Of a stretch of DNA of 64,000 nucleotides, positions 16,472 through 26,047 are shown piece after piece. The first letter of the stretch is position 1; each line of letters begins with the position of its first letter. Position numbers and translations under genes: made by a program. Source of the DNA: an uncultured Blautia sp. (GTDB lineage Bacteria; Bacillota; Clostridia; Lachnospirales; Lachnospiraceae). The notes under the pieces are model-generated. The model ran no database searches and had not been told where the DNA came from. It saw only the letters and a program-made list of their open reading frames with translations. The stretch covers positions 62,001-126,000 of the forward strand of contig NZ_CANTKB010000003.1 in assembly GCF_947654165.1 (NCBI RefSeq). The letters are read 5' to 3'.

Positions 16472-19400
16472 ATGAAAAAACGTGCACTGAGAAAAGATTT
16501 TTATATGGAAATCAGAAAGAATCTTGGAAGATTTCTGTCTATATTTTTCATTGTTGCTATGGGCGTGGCTTTTTTCTCAGGTATCCGTGCAGCGGAACCG
16601 GATATGCGGTATTCAGGGGATGCCTATTTTGACAGAAACGAATTTATGGATATCCAGGTTATGGGAACTCTTGGGATTACGGATAAGGATATAGAGGCCA
16701 TCAGAAAGGTAGACGGGGTGGAAAAGGCAGAGCCGGGGTATTCTGCAGATGTCCTGGTGGATTTGGATGGAAATCAGAAAATTCTCCATGTGTCTTCCAT
16801 TGTGGAGAATATGAATCATTTTACCCCGGAAGAAGGAACTATGCCAGGCAATCCAGGGGAGTGCCTTATGGACCAGGATTTTGCAGAAAGTGAGGGACTT
16901 GAAGTCGGAGATTTTATTACGCTTTTAAGCGGAAATCAAGATCCTGTCACTGATACCTTACGGACAGATAAATATAAAATCACAGGTTTAGGAAGCAGTG
17001 CCTCTTATATTTCTTTTGAGAGGGGAAGCAGTAATATCGGAAATGGTGAAGTAAATGGATTTCTGGCAATTTTGCCAGAGGATTTTGCGTTGGATGTGTA
17101 CACAGAATGTTATGTTTGTGCGGAAGGTGCAGCACAGCTTACAGCGTTTACACCAGAGTATGATAACAGGGTAGAAGAAGTTCTGGAAAATATCGAAGCC
17201 ATCGGAGATTACCAGGGTAGACTCAGGGCAGATGAGATAAGAGAGGACGCAAAAAAAGAACTGGAAAAGGCTGAAAAAGAACTGGAAGAAGGAAAAGCTG
17301 AGGCCGGGCAGGAGCTGGCGGATGCACTTTCCAAAATCGAAGATGGAGAGAAAGCATTAACAGACGGCAGGCAGGAGCTGGAAAAAGGGAAAAAAGAGCT
17401 GGAGGATGGAAAAAATAAGCTTTATTCCAGCCAGAAAGAAGTAGACGCAGCCTATGCCCGCATTGCTTCAGAAGAGGCAAATCTAAAACAGGGAAAGCAG
17501 GAATTAAAATCACAGGAAGAAGTTCTTGCAGAACAAGAAGCAGCCTTTTGGCAGCAGTATGAGGCAGGAATGGCCGAGATACAGAGTGGAGAAGAAGAGA
17601 TTGCCGCTTCAGAAGCAGCTTTTTCAAAAGCGTATGAAGAAGGACTGGCACAACTGGAGACAGGAGAAGAACAGGCCAGAGCAGGGATTGCACAGGCGTG
17701 GGCAGAATGGAATGGAAAGAAAGCAGAGTATGATCAGAAGGTTGCAGCCCTTCAGGACAAAAAAGAAAAGCTGGTACAATTGCAGTCAGCAGTGGAAAAC
17801 GGTATGATTTCTGAGGAGGAATTGCCAACAGTGCAGGGGCAGATAGAAGCCTTACAGTCTGAAATCCAGAATGATGAACTGTTGTTAAAAGAGCAGGAAG
17901 CAACACTGAACCAGGAAGCACAGGCTCTTGAACAGCAGCAGAAAGAAGTAGAGACACAATTAGCGGCTGCCAGAGCTGAATTTGAGGCACAAATTGCGGC
18001 AGGAAAACAGCAGCTTGCGGAGAAAACAGCAGAGGCAAGGCAGCAGTTAGAGGAGGCCAGAACTCAGTTAGCAGAGGGAAAGGCTCAGTTAGAGGGAGCC
18101 AGAGTACAGTTAGAAGCAGCGAAACAGCAGATTTCAGAAGGAGAAGCTAAGCTTGCCCAGGGAAAACAGCAGGCGGCTGCAGGACAGCAGCAGATTGACC
18201 TTGGATGGGAAGATATCCGCACCGGGGAAAAGGAACTTGCAGATGGAGAAGCGGAAATCAAGGAAAACGAGCAAAAACTCATAGATGCCAGAAAAGAATA
18301 TGAAGAAGGCAAGGCAGAAGCAGAAGAAGAAATTCAAAACGGAGAGAATGAAATTAAAGATGCCAGGCAGAAGATTGCTGATATCGAGGATGCCAAATGG
18401 TATGTCAATGACAGGAGCATTACCACAGACTATACCGGTTACGGAGATAATGCAGACCGTATGAGGGCAATCGGAGAAGTGTTTCCTATCCTGTTTTTTA
18501 TTGTGGCAGCCTTGATCAGTCTTACCACCATGACCCGTATGGTGGAAGAACAAAGAACCCAGATTGGAACGTTAAAAGCATTGGGATACGGAAAGATGAG
18601 TATAGCAGGAAAATATTTGAGCTATGCCATGACAGCTACCATTGGGGGCAGTATCTTCGGTGTGCTGTTTGGAGAAAAGGTATTTCCGTATATCATTGTG
18701 ACGGCATATAAAATCATGTACACTCATGTGCCGGATGTGGTGATTCCCTATAATATGACATACGGAGTGATGGCTACAGGAGCGGCAGTCTTTTGTACCG
18801 GGCTGGCAACTCTTCTGGCCTGCTATAAGGAACTGGCATCACAGCCGGCAGTTCTGATGCGTCCGCCTACACCGAAGCAGGGGAAAAGGGTATTTTTGGA
18901 GTATCTTCCATTCATCTGGAAACGTCTGGGCTTTATCTGGAAATCCACCATCAGGAACCTGATTCGTTATAAAAAGCGGTTTTTCATGACGGTATTTGGA
19001 ATCGGCGGCTGTATGGCACTGATGATTGTAGGATTTGGGCTTAGGGATTCTATTTTTTCTGTGGGAACCATTCAATATGATGAGTTACAGCAATATGATG
19101 GTATGGTGATCTTAAACTCTGATGCAGATGAGGAAGACCGGGAAAATCTGGAATCTTATTTGGAAAAAGAAAAGGATATTTCTTCCGTGTCCAAGGGATA
19201 TTTGAAGAAAACCAATGTAAAGAAGGGAAAAACACAAAAGGAAGTATATCTCTATGCTCCTATGGACTTAGAAAAGAATAAGGATTTTCTGGTGTATAGA
19301 AACAGAAGGACGAAAGAACTGTATGAACTGGGAGCAAACGATGCGATTCTGACAGAAAAAATTGCGAAGGCACTGGGAATAGAAAAAGAAGATTCCCTGC

Positions 19401-20071
19401 TGGTGGAGAATGAGGATGGAGAATTTACAGAAATTACCATTACTAATATCTGTGAAAACTATATGGAACATTACCTTTATCTTTCACCTGAACTATACCA
19501 ACAGGTCTACCATAAGCCGGTGGAAGAAAATAATATTTTCTTCAAAATGAAAGAATTCGACGAAGAAAAACTTGGCAAGATAGGGGAACATATCCTGGAA
19601 GAGAGGGCAGCCTTGAATGTGTCCTATACCTATAATATGGAGGAGCGGCTGGATGAAATGCTGGAGAGCCTGGATATTGTCATCGTGGTACTGATTATTT
19701 CTGCAGGACTTCTGGCTTTTGTGGTGCTGTATAATCTGAATAATATTAACATTACAGAGAGAAAGAGAGAACTGGCCACCATAAAGGTACTGGGTTTCTA
19801 TGATAATGAGGTATCTGCTTATGTGTACCGGGAAAATATTCTCCTTACCATTATCGGTACTTTTGCAGGCGTGGTACTGGGAAGCCTTCTTCACCGGTAT
19901 GTAATCGCCACAGTGGAAATTGATAATGTAATGTTTACCAGAATTATTGAGAATATCAGCTTTGTGTACAGTGCACTTCTGACCTTTGCATTTTCTGTTT
20001 TTGTAAATATGGTGATGTACTTTAAACTGAAAAAAATTGATATGGTGGAATCCCTGAAAAGTGTAGAATAG
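16472..20071 (+). CDS. FtsX-like ABC permease with a giant extracytoplasmic coiled coil
   Basis: 1199 residues. A transmembrane helix (about 17-37) is followed by a globular extracytoplasmic domain to residue 250, then about 390 residues (252-640) of almost uninterrupted E/A/Q/K heptads. Next come the first FtsX core (about 670-800), a second extracytoplasmic domain after the helix near 840, and a C-terminal FtsX core with three helices (about 1070-1190). Two FtsX cores make it a full-size permease for the ATPase upstream. The coiled coil probably folds back as a hairpin and reaches into the cell wall. Substrate unknown; TetR control suggests a toxic or wall-active compound. ATG 16472 follows GGTGGG. 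Confidence 0.9.
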   Translation: MKKRALRKDFYMEIRKNLGRFLSIFFIVAMGVAFFSGIRAAEPDMRYSGDAYFDRNEFMDIQVMGTLGITDKDIEAIRKVDGVEKAEPGYSADVLVDLDGNQKILHVSSIVENMNHFTPEEGTMPGNPGECLMDQDFAESEGLEVGDFITLLSGNQDPVTDTLRTDKYKITGLGSSASYISFERGSSNIGNGEVNGFLAILPEDFALDVYTECYVCAEGAAQLTAFTPEYDNRVEEVLENIEAIGDYQGRLRADEIREDAKKELEKAEKELEEGKAEAGQELADALSKIEDGEKALTDGRQELEKGKKELEDGKNKLYSSQKEVDAAYARIASEEANLKQGKQELKSQEEVLAEQEAAFWQQYEAGMAEIQSGEEEIAASEAAFSKAYEEGLAQLETGEEQARAGIAQAWAEWNGKKAEYDQKVAALQDKKEKLVQLQSAVENGMISEEELPTVQGQIEALQSEIQNDELLLKEQEATLNQEAQALEQQQKEVETQLAAARAEFEAQIAAGKQQLAEKTAEARQQLEEARTQLAEGKAQLEGARVQLEAAKQQISEGEAKLAQGKQQAAAGQQQIDLGWEDIRTGEKELADGEAEIKENEQKLIDARKEYEEGKAEAEEEIQNGENEIKDARQKIADIEDAKWYVNDRSITTDYTGYGDNADRMRAIGEVFPILFFIVAALISLTTMTRMVEEQRTQIGTLKALGYGKMSIAGKYLSYAMTATIGGSIFGVLFGEKVFPYIIVTAYKIMYTHVPDVVIPYNMTYGVMATGAAVFCTGLATLLACYKELASQPAVLMRPPTPKQGKRVFLEYLPFIWKRLGFIWKSTIRNLIRYKKRFFMTVFGIGGCMALMIVGFGLRDSIFSVGTIQYDELQQYDGMVILNSDADEEDRENLESYLEKEKDISSVSKGYLKKTNVKKGKTQKEVYLYAPMDLEKNKDFLVYRNRRTKELYELGANDAILTEKIAKALGIEKEDSLLVENEDGEFTEITITNICENYMEHYLYLSPELYQQVYHKPVEENNIFFKMKEFDEEKLGKIGEHILEERAALNVSYTYNMEERLDEMLESLDIVIVVLIISAGLLAFVVLYNLNNINITERKRELATIKVLGFYDNEVSAYVYRENILLTIIGTFAGVVLGSLLHRYVIATVEIDNVMFTRIIENISFVYSALLTFAFSVFVNMVMYFKLKKIDMVESLKSVE

Positions 20072-20084
20072 TAGGATAAGAGAA

Positions 20085-20128
20085 ATCTCCCACAGGAGCA
20101 TCCGATAGATGCCTGTGGGAGACTTTTT
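20085..20128. terminator. Bidirectional terminator between the permease and the Rpn gene
   Basis: TCTCCCACAGG and GCATC pair with GATGCCTGTGGGAGA, forming a stem of about 16 bp with a very short loop; five T residues follow on the plus strand. Confidence 0.9.
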
Positions 20129-20129
20129 G

Positions 20130-21056
20130 TTACAGGAGTCCGAATTCTTCCAGAAGTTTATTTTGATAGGTTTTGTCGGCAGCAGCTTTTATAATGTCGT
20201 CAGTTCTGCCAAGTTCTGCAAGCTTCAAAGTTAAAGTGTTCAATAAATCAGTGGCCTGTTTTTGACCTTCCATGCGACCTTCCATGCGACCTTCCATGCG
20301 ACCTTCCTCAAGACCTTGCATCAGACCTAAGGTTCTTTTTTCTTCCAGCTCATCTTTCATTAATTCTTCTAATGCTTCACATAACATATCTTTCACCTCC
20401 TGAAATTGTGTTTTGTTTGCCTGCATGATCATGTTGATTGCAGAACGGTACAAACAGTTTTGTTTATGTTTTCCAAAGTCTTCTAAAAGTTTTTGAGTGA
20501 CCTGGATATCTGTTAAATGATCTGTGAGACTGGAAAGCCACAGATTTTTTTCGGGATCCAGATGACGTGTCACAATAATTTGAATCGGTATGATATCACC
20601 GATGACATAATAAATTCCGGCATCTATTTTTGAAATGCGGAATCCATGTTTCTTTTGAAGATGCTTCATTAATTTTCTGGGATAGCCGTAACTGACAAAA
20701 GAAATCGTGATTTCCTCGATAGGAATACGGTTGACCTGATTTACATCCGATTTGTAAAAACAGGCATAGCCGTAAACCTTATAAAAGTCGTCTATATTCA
20801 GGTAATCAGATGGACTTTTATATTCTATGATGTTATGCTTCCGGAATAGTTTTCCGATATTCTTTTTTACAGGCCGTTCTTCTTGCTTTTTTATGATCAG
20901 AACATCAATTTCCTTTGGTTTTGTTCCAAGTTGATGCTCGTTTTCAAAGATAAGATTGTCAGCATCATCCTGGAGTTCGATCTGTGCACCGGCATAAAAT
21001 GCAGGATGCCATTGCCGTATAGCTGCAGTGCCTGATTCTGGTTTGGGTATTTCCAT
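20130..21056 (-). CDS. Rpn-family PD-(D/E)XK nuclease / transposase-like protein
   Basis: 308 residues. An N-terminal PD-(D/E)XK-like nuclease domain carries EIDVLIIKK and IIEYKSPSD as catalytic strands, with the family start IRQWHPAFYAGAQIEL. Rpn proteins are recombination-promoting nucleases abundant in gut Firmicutes and are often misannotated. Near residue 255 the chain contains the tandem tetrapeptide GRME repeated, encoded by identical 12-nt units, then a helical tail. A strong AGGAGG precedes the ATG. No terminal inverted repeats or target duplications were seen, so it is listed as a gene, not a mobile element. Confidence 0.85.
   Translation of the reverse strand: MEIPKPESGTAAIRQWHPAFYAGAQIELQDDADNLIFENEHQLGTKPKEIDVLIIKKQEERPVKKNIGKLFRKHNIIEYKSPSDYLNIDDFYKVYGYACFYKSDVNQVNRIPIEEITISFVSYGYPRKLMKHLQKKHGFRISKIDAGIYYVIGDIIPIQIIVTRHLDPEKNLWLSSLTDHLTDIQVTQKLLEDFGKHKQNCLYRSAINMIMQANKTQFQEVKDMLCEALEELMKDELEEKRTLGLMQGLEEGRMEGRMEGRMEGQKQATDLLNTLTLKLAELGRTDDIIKAAADKTYQNKLLEEFGLL
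20264..20299 (-). repeat. In-frame 12-bp tandem repeat in the Rpn gene
   Basis: Three perfect copies of GACCTTCCATGC followed by a partial fourth. On the coding strand they give repeated R-M-E-G residues. Being a multiple of three, copy-number change would keep the frame. Confidence 0.9.
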
Positions 21057-21383
21057 ATAAAACCTCCTTTATGCAATTGTTCAGGAGATTTCTTTTCAGA
21101 AAACTCCTGCTTGTAATGGGTATGGAAAGCATGAATTTTCTGAAAAGACAGGGAAGATAGTTCCCCATTATTTGGAAATGAAATAGATTTTAATAAAAAT
21201 AGAAAATATGCTTTTTTTTAGTGTAGCATAAAGTGCTGATGGCTGCAAGAAGAAGTCAGACTTGTGAAAAATATGGTAAAATAGTAATGAGAAAATAAAA
21301 TGAGAAAAGAGGTATAAGAATGTAACATTTTTATGCAGAAAATTGTTATATAGACAAAGGGGGGGAGGAATCTGGAACAGGAG

Positions 21384-21869
21384 TTGCTGAAGAAATTGTA
21401 TGAGGTGTATTATCGTGAGCTGTATCTTTATGTTTATTCCATTTGTGGGAATAAAAACATGACAGAGGATGTGCTTCAGGAAACTTTTTTGAAAGCACTT
21501 CTTGCACTGAAGGATTCTCACACCAATATGCGTGCCTGGCTGTATCTGACTGCCAGAAACTTTTGTTATAATCTTTTAACAAGAGAGAAAAGGCTGGTGT
21601 ATGGAGAGGAAACGGGAAGGGCAGATGAAGGTGCAGAAGACCTGCTGGAACAGATACTGAAAAAAGAACAGAGCAGGCGTTTACAGTCTGCTTTGGATAG
21701 GCTGTCCAAACCACAAAGAGAAGTGCTTATGCTGCAGTATTTCGGAGGATTCCGGCAAAGGGAAATAGCAGCCATGATGCAGCTTACACCTGCAAACGTC
21801 CGTGTACTGGCACATAGGGCAAAAAAAGAATTGAAATCCATACTGGAGGTGAGAGAGGATGACTTATAG
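21384..21869 (+). CDS. ECF-type RNA polymerase sigma factor (first pair)
   Basis: About 161 residues: region 2 (YREYLYVYSICGNKNMTEDVLQETF-like segment, then RAWLYLTARNFCYNLLTREKR) and region 4 (RLSKPQREVLMLQYFGGFRQREIAAMMQ). It is translated with an 11-nt overlap into its anti-sigma gene. The start is unsure: TTG 21384 follows GGAACAGGAG, while the stronger GGGGGAGGAA ends at 21370, which would also allow a rare CTG at 21372. The 327-nt region before it (21057-21383) contains no gene. Targets are unknown; the adjacent BceAB-RS module is a plausible one. Confidence 0.88.
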   Translation: MLKKLYEVYYRELYLYVYSICGNKNMTEDVLQETFLKALLALKDSHTNMRAWLYLTARNFCYNLLTREKRLVYGEETGRADEGAEDLLEQILKKEQSRRLQSALDRLSKPQREVLMLQYFGGFRQREIAAMMQLTPANVRVLAHRAKKELKSILEVREDDL

Positions 21870-23079
21870 AGAGAAGTTAAAAGAATATCAGGAAGGAAAT
21901 CTTTCCCTGGAGGAAACAAAAAAAATAGAAGAAGAGATTGAAAAATATCAGGCCATCAGTGACTATTTATTCGAATCAGAAGAAATACCGGAACTTCAGG
22001 ACTTGTTTGAAGAAGACCAAAATAAGGGTCAGGAGCAGGATTTTGTAACACTTGTGAATCAGTCCATTAAAAAAGCATTCCGAAAACTTGGCTGCATTAT
22101 TTTAGCAGTGGCTCTGGCAGTTCTGTTGTTCCTTCAGTTTCTTCTGCCTCATCTGGTGTCTGCTTTTTACTATGATCCGGGAAAGAAAAACGGAGAATAT
22201 AACAATCAGATGAGCCTGGATATGGCAGTATTTTCGGAATTGTTCCTGCCGGGAAAGAGGAGGGAAATAGTAAGTGTAGAGGACAAAGGATATGGAAACT
22301 ATGAGATTAGTATTATACAACATGCAAGCTATAATGGTTCCTTTACCAATACTGCAGGTGAGATCAAAAAGGGAAAAATCCGTTTTTATGATGACAGTGG
22401 TATCAGACGCCCAACAGGAAACGCATTTGCATGGAGTGGTGCACCGGGAGATGGAAGCAAGCCTCTTGATGAGATCCTTACGGATGGAACAGATGTGCAA
22501 TGTGCAGCAGGAACGCCCGAGGATGCAAAAGAAACCTTGGAAAATCTTGTGCCAGGAGAAAAATATATTGGATATGTGTCTTTAAATCACATCATGGACT
22601 ATGAAACATTTAGGTCGTATCTGGAGAAACAGGAGGATTTGGGCGGCATCTGGTGTGCCGTAGATACAGGACAATACGAGGAAGACCGTTTTTTTGCAGG
22701 AAATATTGGATTTACCTGTGATCTGGAGTTTTCTTCTGACTTGGAATGGGATGAGGAAACGTATCCGGAATTGATTCTATGGAATCCCAAGGTGGTGGAA
22801 GAACGAGGGGAAGATGAGCTGCTGGAGAAGATGAAGACAGAGGAGTTTATGAAGACTCATGTTTGTAGTATGATGAATTATATGGCAGATCAGACACAGT
22901 TTTATGAGATGATGGGCGGAGGATCTTTCACCAGGCTTGGACTTAAAAATGCGGTAGAACACATCCAAAAAGAAGGTATTCGCATCTATGGATATGCGGC
23001 AGTTATGGACAAGGACAAGGCACTGGAATTAAGCAGTCAGGAAGAAGTTTACGAGATTTATGTGGAAAATTTAAGATGA
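21859..23079 (+). CDS. Membrane anti-sigma factor of the sigma-factor-regulator type
   Basis: 406 residues. A cytoplasmic acidic N-terminus of about 75 residues (LKEYQEGNLSLEETKKIEEEIEKY) would hold the sigma factor. One transmembrane helix follows (about 80-98), then an extracytoplasmic domain of about 300 residues resembling the sigma factor regulator C-terminal domain of Bacillus/Clostridium YhdL-like proteins. It overlaps the sigma gene by 11 nt and ends at a strong terminator. It probably senses envelope stress and releases the sigma factor by proteolysis or conformational change. Confidence 0.8.
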   Translation: MTYREKLKEYQEGNLSLEETKKIEEEIEKYQAISDYLFESEEIPELQDLFEEDQNKGQEQDFVTLVNQSIKKAFRKLGCIILAVALAVLLFLQFLLPHLVSAFYYDPGKKNGEYNNQMSLDMAVFSELFLPGKRREIVSVEDKGYGNYEISIIQHASYNGSFTNTAGEIKKGKIRFYDDSGIRRPTGNAFAWSGAPGDGSKPLDEILTDGTDVQCAAGTPEDAKETLENLVPGEKYIGYVSLNHIMDYETFRSYLEKQEDLGGIWCAVDTGQYEEDRFFAGNIGFTCDLEFSSDLEWDEETYPELILWNPKVVEERGEDELLEKMKTEEFMKTHVCSMMNYMADQTQFYEMMGGGSFTRLGLKNAVEHIQKEGIRIYGYAAVMDKDKALELSSQEEVYEIYVENLR

Positions 23080-23090
23080 GAACAGGAAAA

Positions 23091-23142
23091 CCGGAGAGAA
23101 ACCTTACAGTATCTGTAAGTGTTGTTTTCTCCGGCTTTCTTT
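23091..23142 (+). terminator. Terminator of the first sigma/anti-sigma operon
   Basis: CCGGAGAGAAA pairs with TTTTCTCCGG and the interior adds a second stem CTTACAG/CTGTAAG, giving an almost fully paired rod; a T-rich tract follows. Confidence 0.85.
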
Positions 23143-23184
23143 TATAATAAAAGCAGATAAAAAGTAACAGAAGGGAGTACACAG

Positions 23185-23961
23185 ATGCAGGAAAAAATAT
23201 TAGATGTGCAGTCACTGAAAAAAATGTACGGAAAAAATGAGGGGGCTACCACGGCTTTAAATGGCCTTTCTTTTCAGGTGCTGGAGGGAGAATTTCTCGG
23301 AATCATGGGAAGCAGCGGTTCAGGAAAAACGACGCTGCTGAATTGTATTGCAACAATGACACGGCCTACAGAGGGAAGAATCTTGCTGGGGAAAGAAGAT
23401 ATCAGCGGATGGAAAGGCAGCAGGCTGGCAAAGTTCAGAGGCTGTCGGGTGGGGTATTTGTTCCAGAATTTTGAGCTGTTAGATCACATGACAGGGGAAG
23501 AGAATATTCTTCTTCCCACGGCAATTCATAAACAAAATCAGAAAGAAGTGGAGAAGAGGTTAAAGAATTTGGCAGATTATCTGGAGATTAAGGAAGTGCT
23601 TCATAAATTTCCTTCTCAGATGTCAGGAGGGCAGAAACAAAGGGTGGCAGCAGCAAGAGCACTGATTGTCCAGCCGGAGATTCTTCTGGCAGATGAGCCC
23701 ACAGGAGCATTAGACAGCAAAAATTCCAAAAACCTCATGGAAATGCTCAGGGGAATCCGGGAATATTATGGTACAACAATTATCATGGTAACCCACGATC
23801 CCAATGCCGCCAGCTTTTGCTCCCGGATTCTGTTTATACAGGATGGCGTTTTGTTCCATGAATTAAGAAGACAGATTCCAAAGGAAAGCCAGAATGATTT
23901 CTATCTGCGTATTTTGGAAATCATGGCTCAATTGGGAGGAGGAAGTGCCAATGTTTTATAG
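23185..23961 (+). CDS. BceA-type ABC transporter ATPase
   Basis: 258 residues: Walker A GSSGSGKTT, Q-loop YLFQNFELLD, signature MSGGQKQR, Walker B ILLADEPTGALD and H-loop VTHD. With the 694-residue permease and the two-component pair that follow, it forms a Bce-type antimicrobial-peptide resistance module. Such modules free lipid II-cycle intermediates from bacitracin-like peptides and signal flux to the kinase. The stop codon lies inside the start region of the permease gene (11-nt overlap). GAAGGGAG precedes the ATG. Confidence 0.92.
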   Translation: MQEKILDVQSLKKMYGKNEGATTALNGLSFQVLEGEFLGIMGSSGSGKTTLLNCIATMTRPTEGRILLGKEDISGWKGSRLAKFRGCRVGYLFQNFELLDHMTGEENILLPTAIHKQNQKEVEKRLKNLADYLEIKEVLHKFPSQMSGGQKQRVAAARALIVQPEILLADEPTGALDSKNSKNLMEMLRGIREYYGTTIIMVTHDPNAASFCSRILFIQDGVLFHELRRQIPKESQNDFYLRILEIMAQLGGGSANVL

Positions 23962-26035
23962 TCTGATTAAGAGAAACAGCAGGGCAAACAGAAAGGAAAA
24001 CAGCATTTATTTTGTCTCCACGATTCTTGCTATTATTGCTTTCTATGTTATTCTTTCTCTGGAAAATATGGACGTGATCCGGTTTATCCGGGACATGGAA
24101 AGTGATGCAGTACAGAAACTTCTGACGCTGGTTCCGGCATTGTATGTGTTTTCTTTATTTGTGATTTTCTTTCTGGTATTTTTTACTTCCAGGTATCAGA
24201 TTGAGCGGAGAAATCATGAACTGGGCATGTATCTGATGCTGGGTATGAAGAGAAGTAAATTGTTTTTTATGCTGATTGCAGAGGATTTGATGAATACAGT
24301 TTTAGCCCTGGTGATCGGGCTGCCTGTGGCAATATTATTTTCGGAAATCATCAGTCTTACGGCAGCCAGATTAGTGGGAATCGGTATCCTTGGCCATCGC
24401 TTCCGTATCTCTTTTGGAGGGATTTTATGGACAGTATGCGGATTACTGCTGGTAAAAATACTGACGCTGGTTCTTTTAAGCGGGCTTACCGTACACAAAG
24501 AGCCACAGGATTTAATGCAAAACAGCAGTGTTGGAAGAGAGAAAGAAAGAAGTACAGGAACCTCTATTTTGATTCTTTTTGCCGGAATCCTGTTGCTTGG
24601 GACTGCTTATATTCTGGCCTTATCCAGAAGAGGAATGTCTGCGATGAGCCTGAAAATTCTTCTGCTTATACTGCTTTGCGGTACTTCGGGGACCCTCTTG
24701 CTGTTAAAAGGCTTCTATCCTTTCTTTGAGTGTCTGATGAAAAGACAAAAAGGAAAAACTGGTCTTGGGATGTTTACTCTGCGTCAGCTTCAGGAGAGCG
24801 TTTTTCTAAAAAACGGCTCACTTACGGTGATATCACTTCTGGCTTTGATTTCTTTTTGCTGTCTGGCATTTGGAATCTCGGCTATGCTGACAGAGAAACC
24901 GGAGCACCTTATGGATTATACCTTTCAGGGAGAGGAAAAAGAAGTGAGGGAAATTTTAGATGAGACCGGGGTTATGAACAAATTTCAGGATTTTTATTCC
25001 ATCCGTACTGCCTATCTGCCTACCGATGAAGAAGGTGCCTGCACTTTTGAGTATGAAGAATTTATTCAGGCATTAGAAAGGCAGGAAGACAGTGAAGGGA
25101 AAGAAATTATGCTTCATAATTTTGCAGAAGGAGGATATTTTTCCTTTCCTCATATTCTCAGTATTTCCGATTACAATGAACTTCTAAAAGCAGCAGGAAA
25201 AGAGGAAATTCTTCTGAAAGACCATGAAATCTTATTCTATGCAAATAAGGCCTTTACAGGAAACGGAACCAGAGAATTGCTGCAGAACATGCTTTCAGAG
25301 GGCATTCAGATATCCATAAACGAACAGCCCTATACCATGAAAAAAGAAATGGCAGAATACCATATCGTCACAGACCAGGCGGTTACGTTAGCTTTCGGCC
25401 TTGTCCTGCCGGATGCGTTGTTTGAAGAAATGATAGCGGTTAAAAATACAGAAAGTACCTATTGGAATGCTGTGTTAAAAGAGGAGATTTTCACAAAAAA
25501 AGGTCTGATTCAGGTTATTTCAGACATCAATAAAACCTTGAATCAAACTGCCTTTGGAAATGCAGAAGAGCTGCACTATGAAAGCTATATACAAAACATA
25601 GGGCGACATTTGTTCTACATTGTTGCAGAAAGCTACACCACATTATATCTTGGCATTATTTTTCTGGTGATCGCAAATACTGCCCTTGGCACCCAGTACC
25701 TGATGTATCAGCAGAAAACAGGAAAACGCTATCAGACGGTTTCTGCTCTTGGCGGGAGCTATCAGGCAATGAAAAAGTCAGGAAGAACACAAATCCGGTG
25801 GTATTTTCTGATTCCTGTCCTGGTGGCTGCAGTCAGCTCTGTCTTTGGTTTGATTTCCTTTACAGAAGGTCTGCTTTCCAGTTACTTTGCAATGCAGAAG
25901 ACCAGGATTTTTCTGGTGGGAATCCTTGTGGTTTTGCTGATTTGTGTGGTAGAATCTCTGTATATGATGGCAGTCATGCGTGTAAGTGACAGAAGCATCC
26001 GTGGATTTATCAAACAGGTACGGGGAGACGAGTAA
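23951..26035 (+). CDS. BceB-type ABC permease
   Basis: 694 residues with about ten transmembrane helices and one large extracytoplasmic domain (about 320-530) between helices, the BceB plan. FtsX-like cores flank it. GGAGGAAG is just upstream of ATG 23951; longer frames start inside the ATPase gene without a ribosome site. It ends 12 nt before the response regulator gene. BceB binds the target peptide complex and contacts the BceS kinase in characterised systems; the ligand here is unknown. Confidence 0.9.
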   Translation: MFYSLIKRNSRANRKENSIYFVSTILAIIAFYVILSLENMDVIRFIRDMESDAVQKLLTLVPALYVFSLFVIFFLVFFTSRYQIERRNHELGMYLMLGMKRSKLFFMLIAEDLMNTVLALVIGLPVAILFSEIISLTAARLVGIGILGHRFRISFGGILWTVCGLLLVKILTLVLLSGLTVHKEPQDLMQNSSVGREKERSTGTSILILFAGILLLGTAYILALSRRGMSAMSLKILLLILLCGTSGTLLLLKGFYPFFECLMKRQKGKTGLGMFTLRQLQESVFLKNGSLTVISLLALISFCCLAFGISAMLTEKPEHLMDYTFQGEEKEVREILDETGVMNKFQDFYSIRTAYLPTDEEGACTFEYEEFIQALERQEDSEGKEIMLHNFAEGGYFSFPHILSISDYNELLKAAGKEEILLKDHEILFYANKAFTGNGTRELLQNMLSEGIQISINEQPYTMKKEMAEYHIVTDQAVTLAFGLVLPDALFEEMIAVKNTESTYWNAVLKEEIFTKKGLIQVISDINKTLNQTAFGNAEELHYESYIQNIGRHLFYIVAESYTTLYLGIIFLVIANTALGTQYLMYQQKTGKRYQTVSALGGSYQAMKKSGRTQIRWYFLIPVLVAAVSSVFGLISFTEGLLSSYFAMQKTRIFLVGILVVLLICVVESLYMMAVMRVSDRSIRGFIKQVRGDE

Positions 26036-26047
26036 GGAGGCAGCAGA

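Noticed and set aside
17223..18038. Long open frame (271 codons) on the minus strand inside the permease gene
   Set aside because: It is antisense to the E/A/Q-rich coiled coil; the biased codons of the sense gene create the open frame. Its product is a leucine/proline-rich string with no ribosome site.
20130..21056. Insertion sequence around the Rpn gene
   Set aside because: No terminal inverted repeats or target-site duplications were found; neighbours on both sides have intact terminators or promoters.
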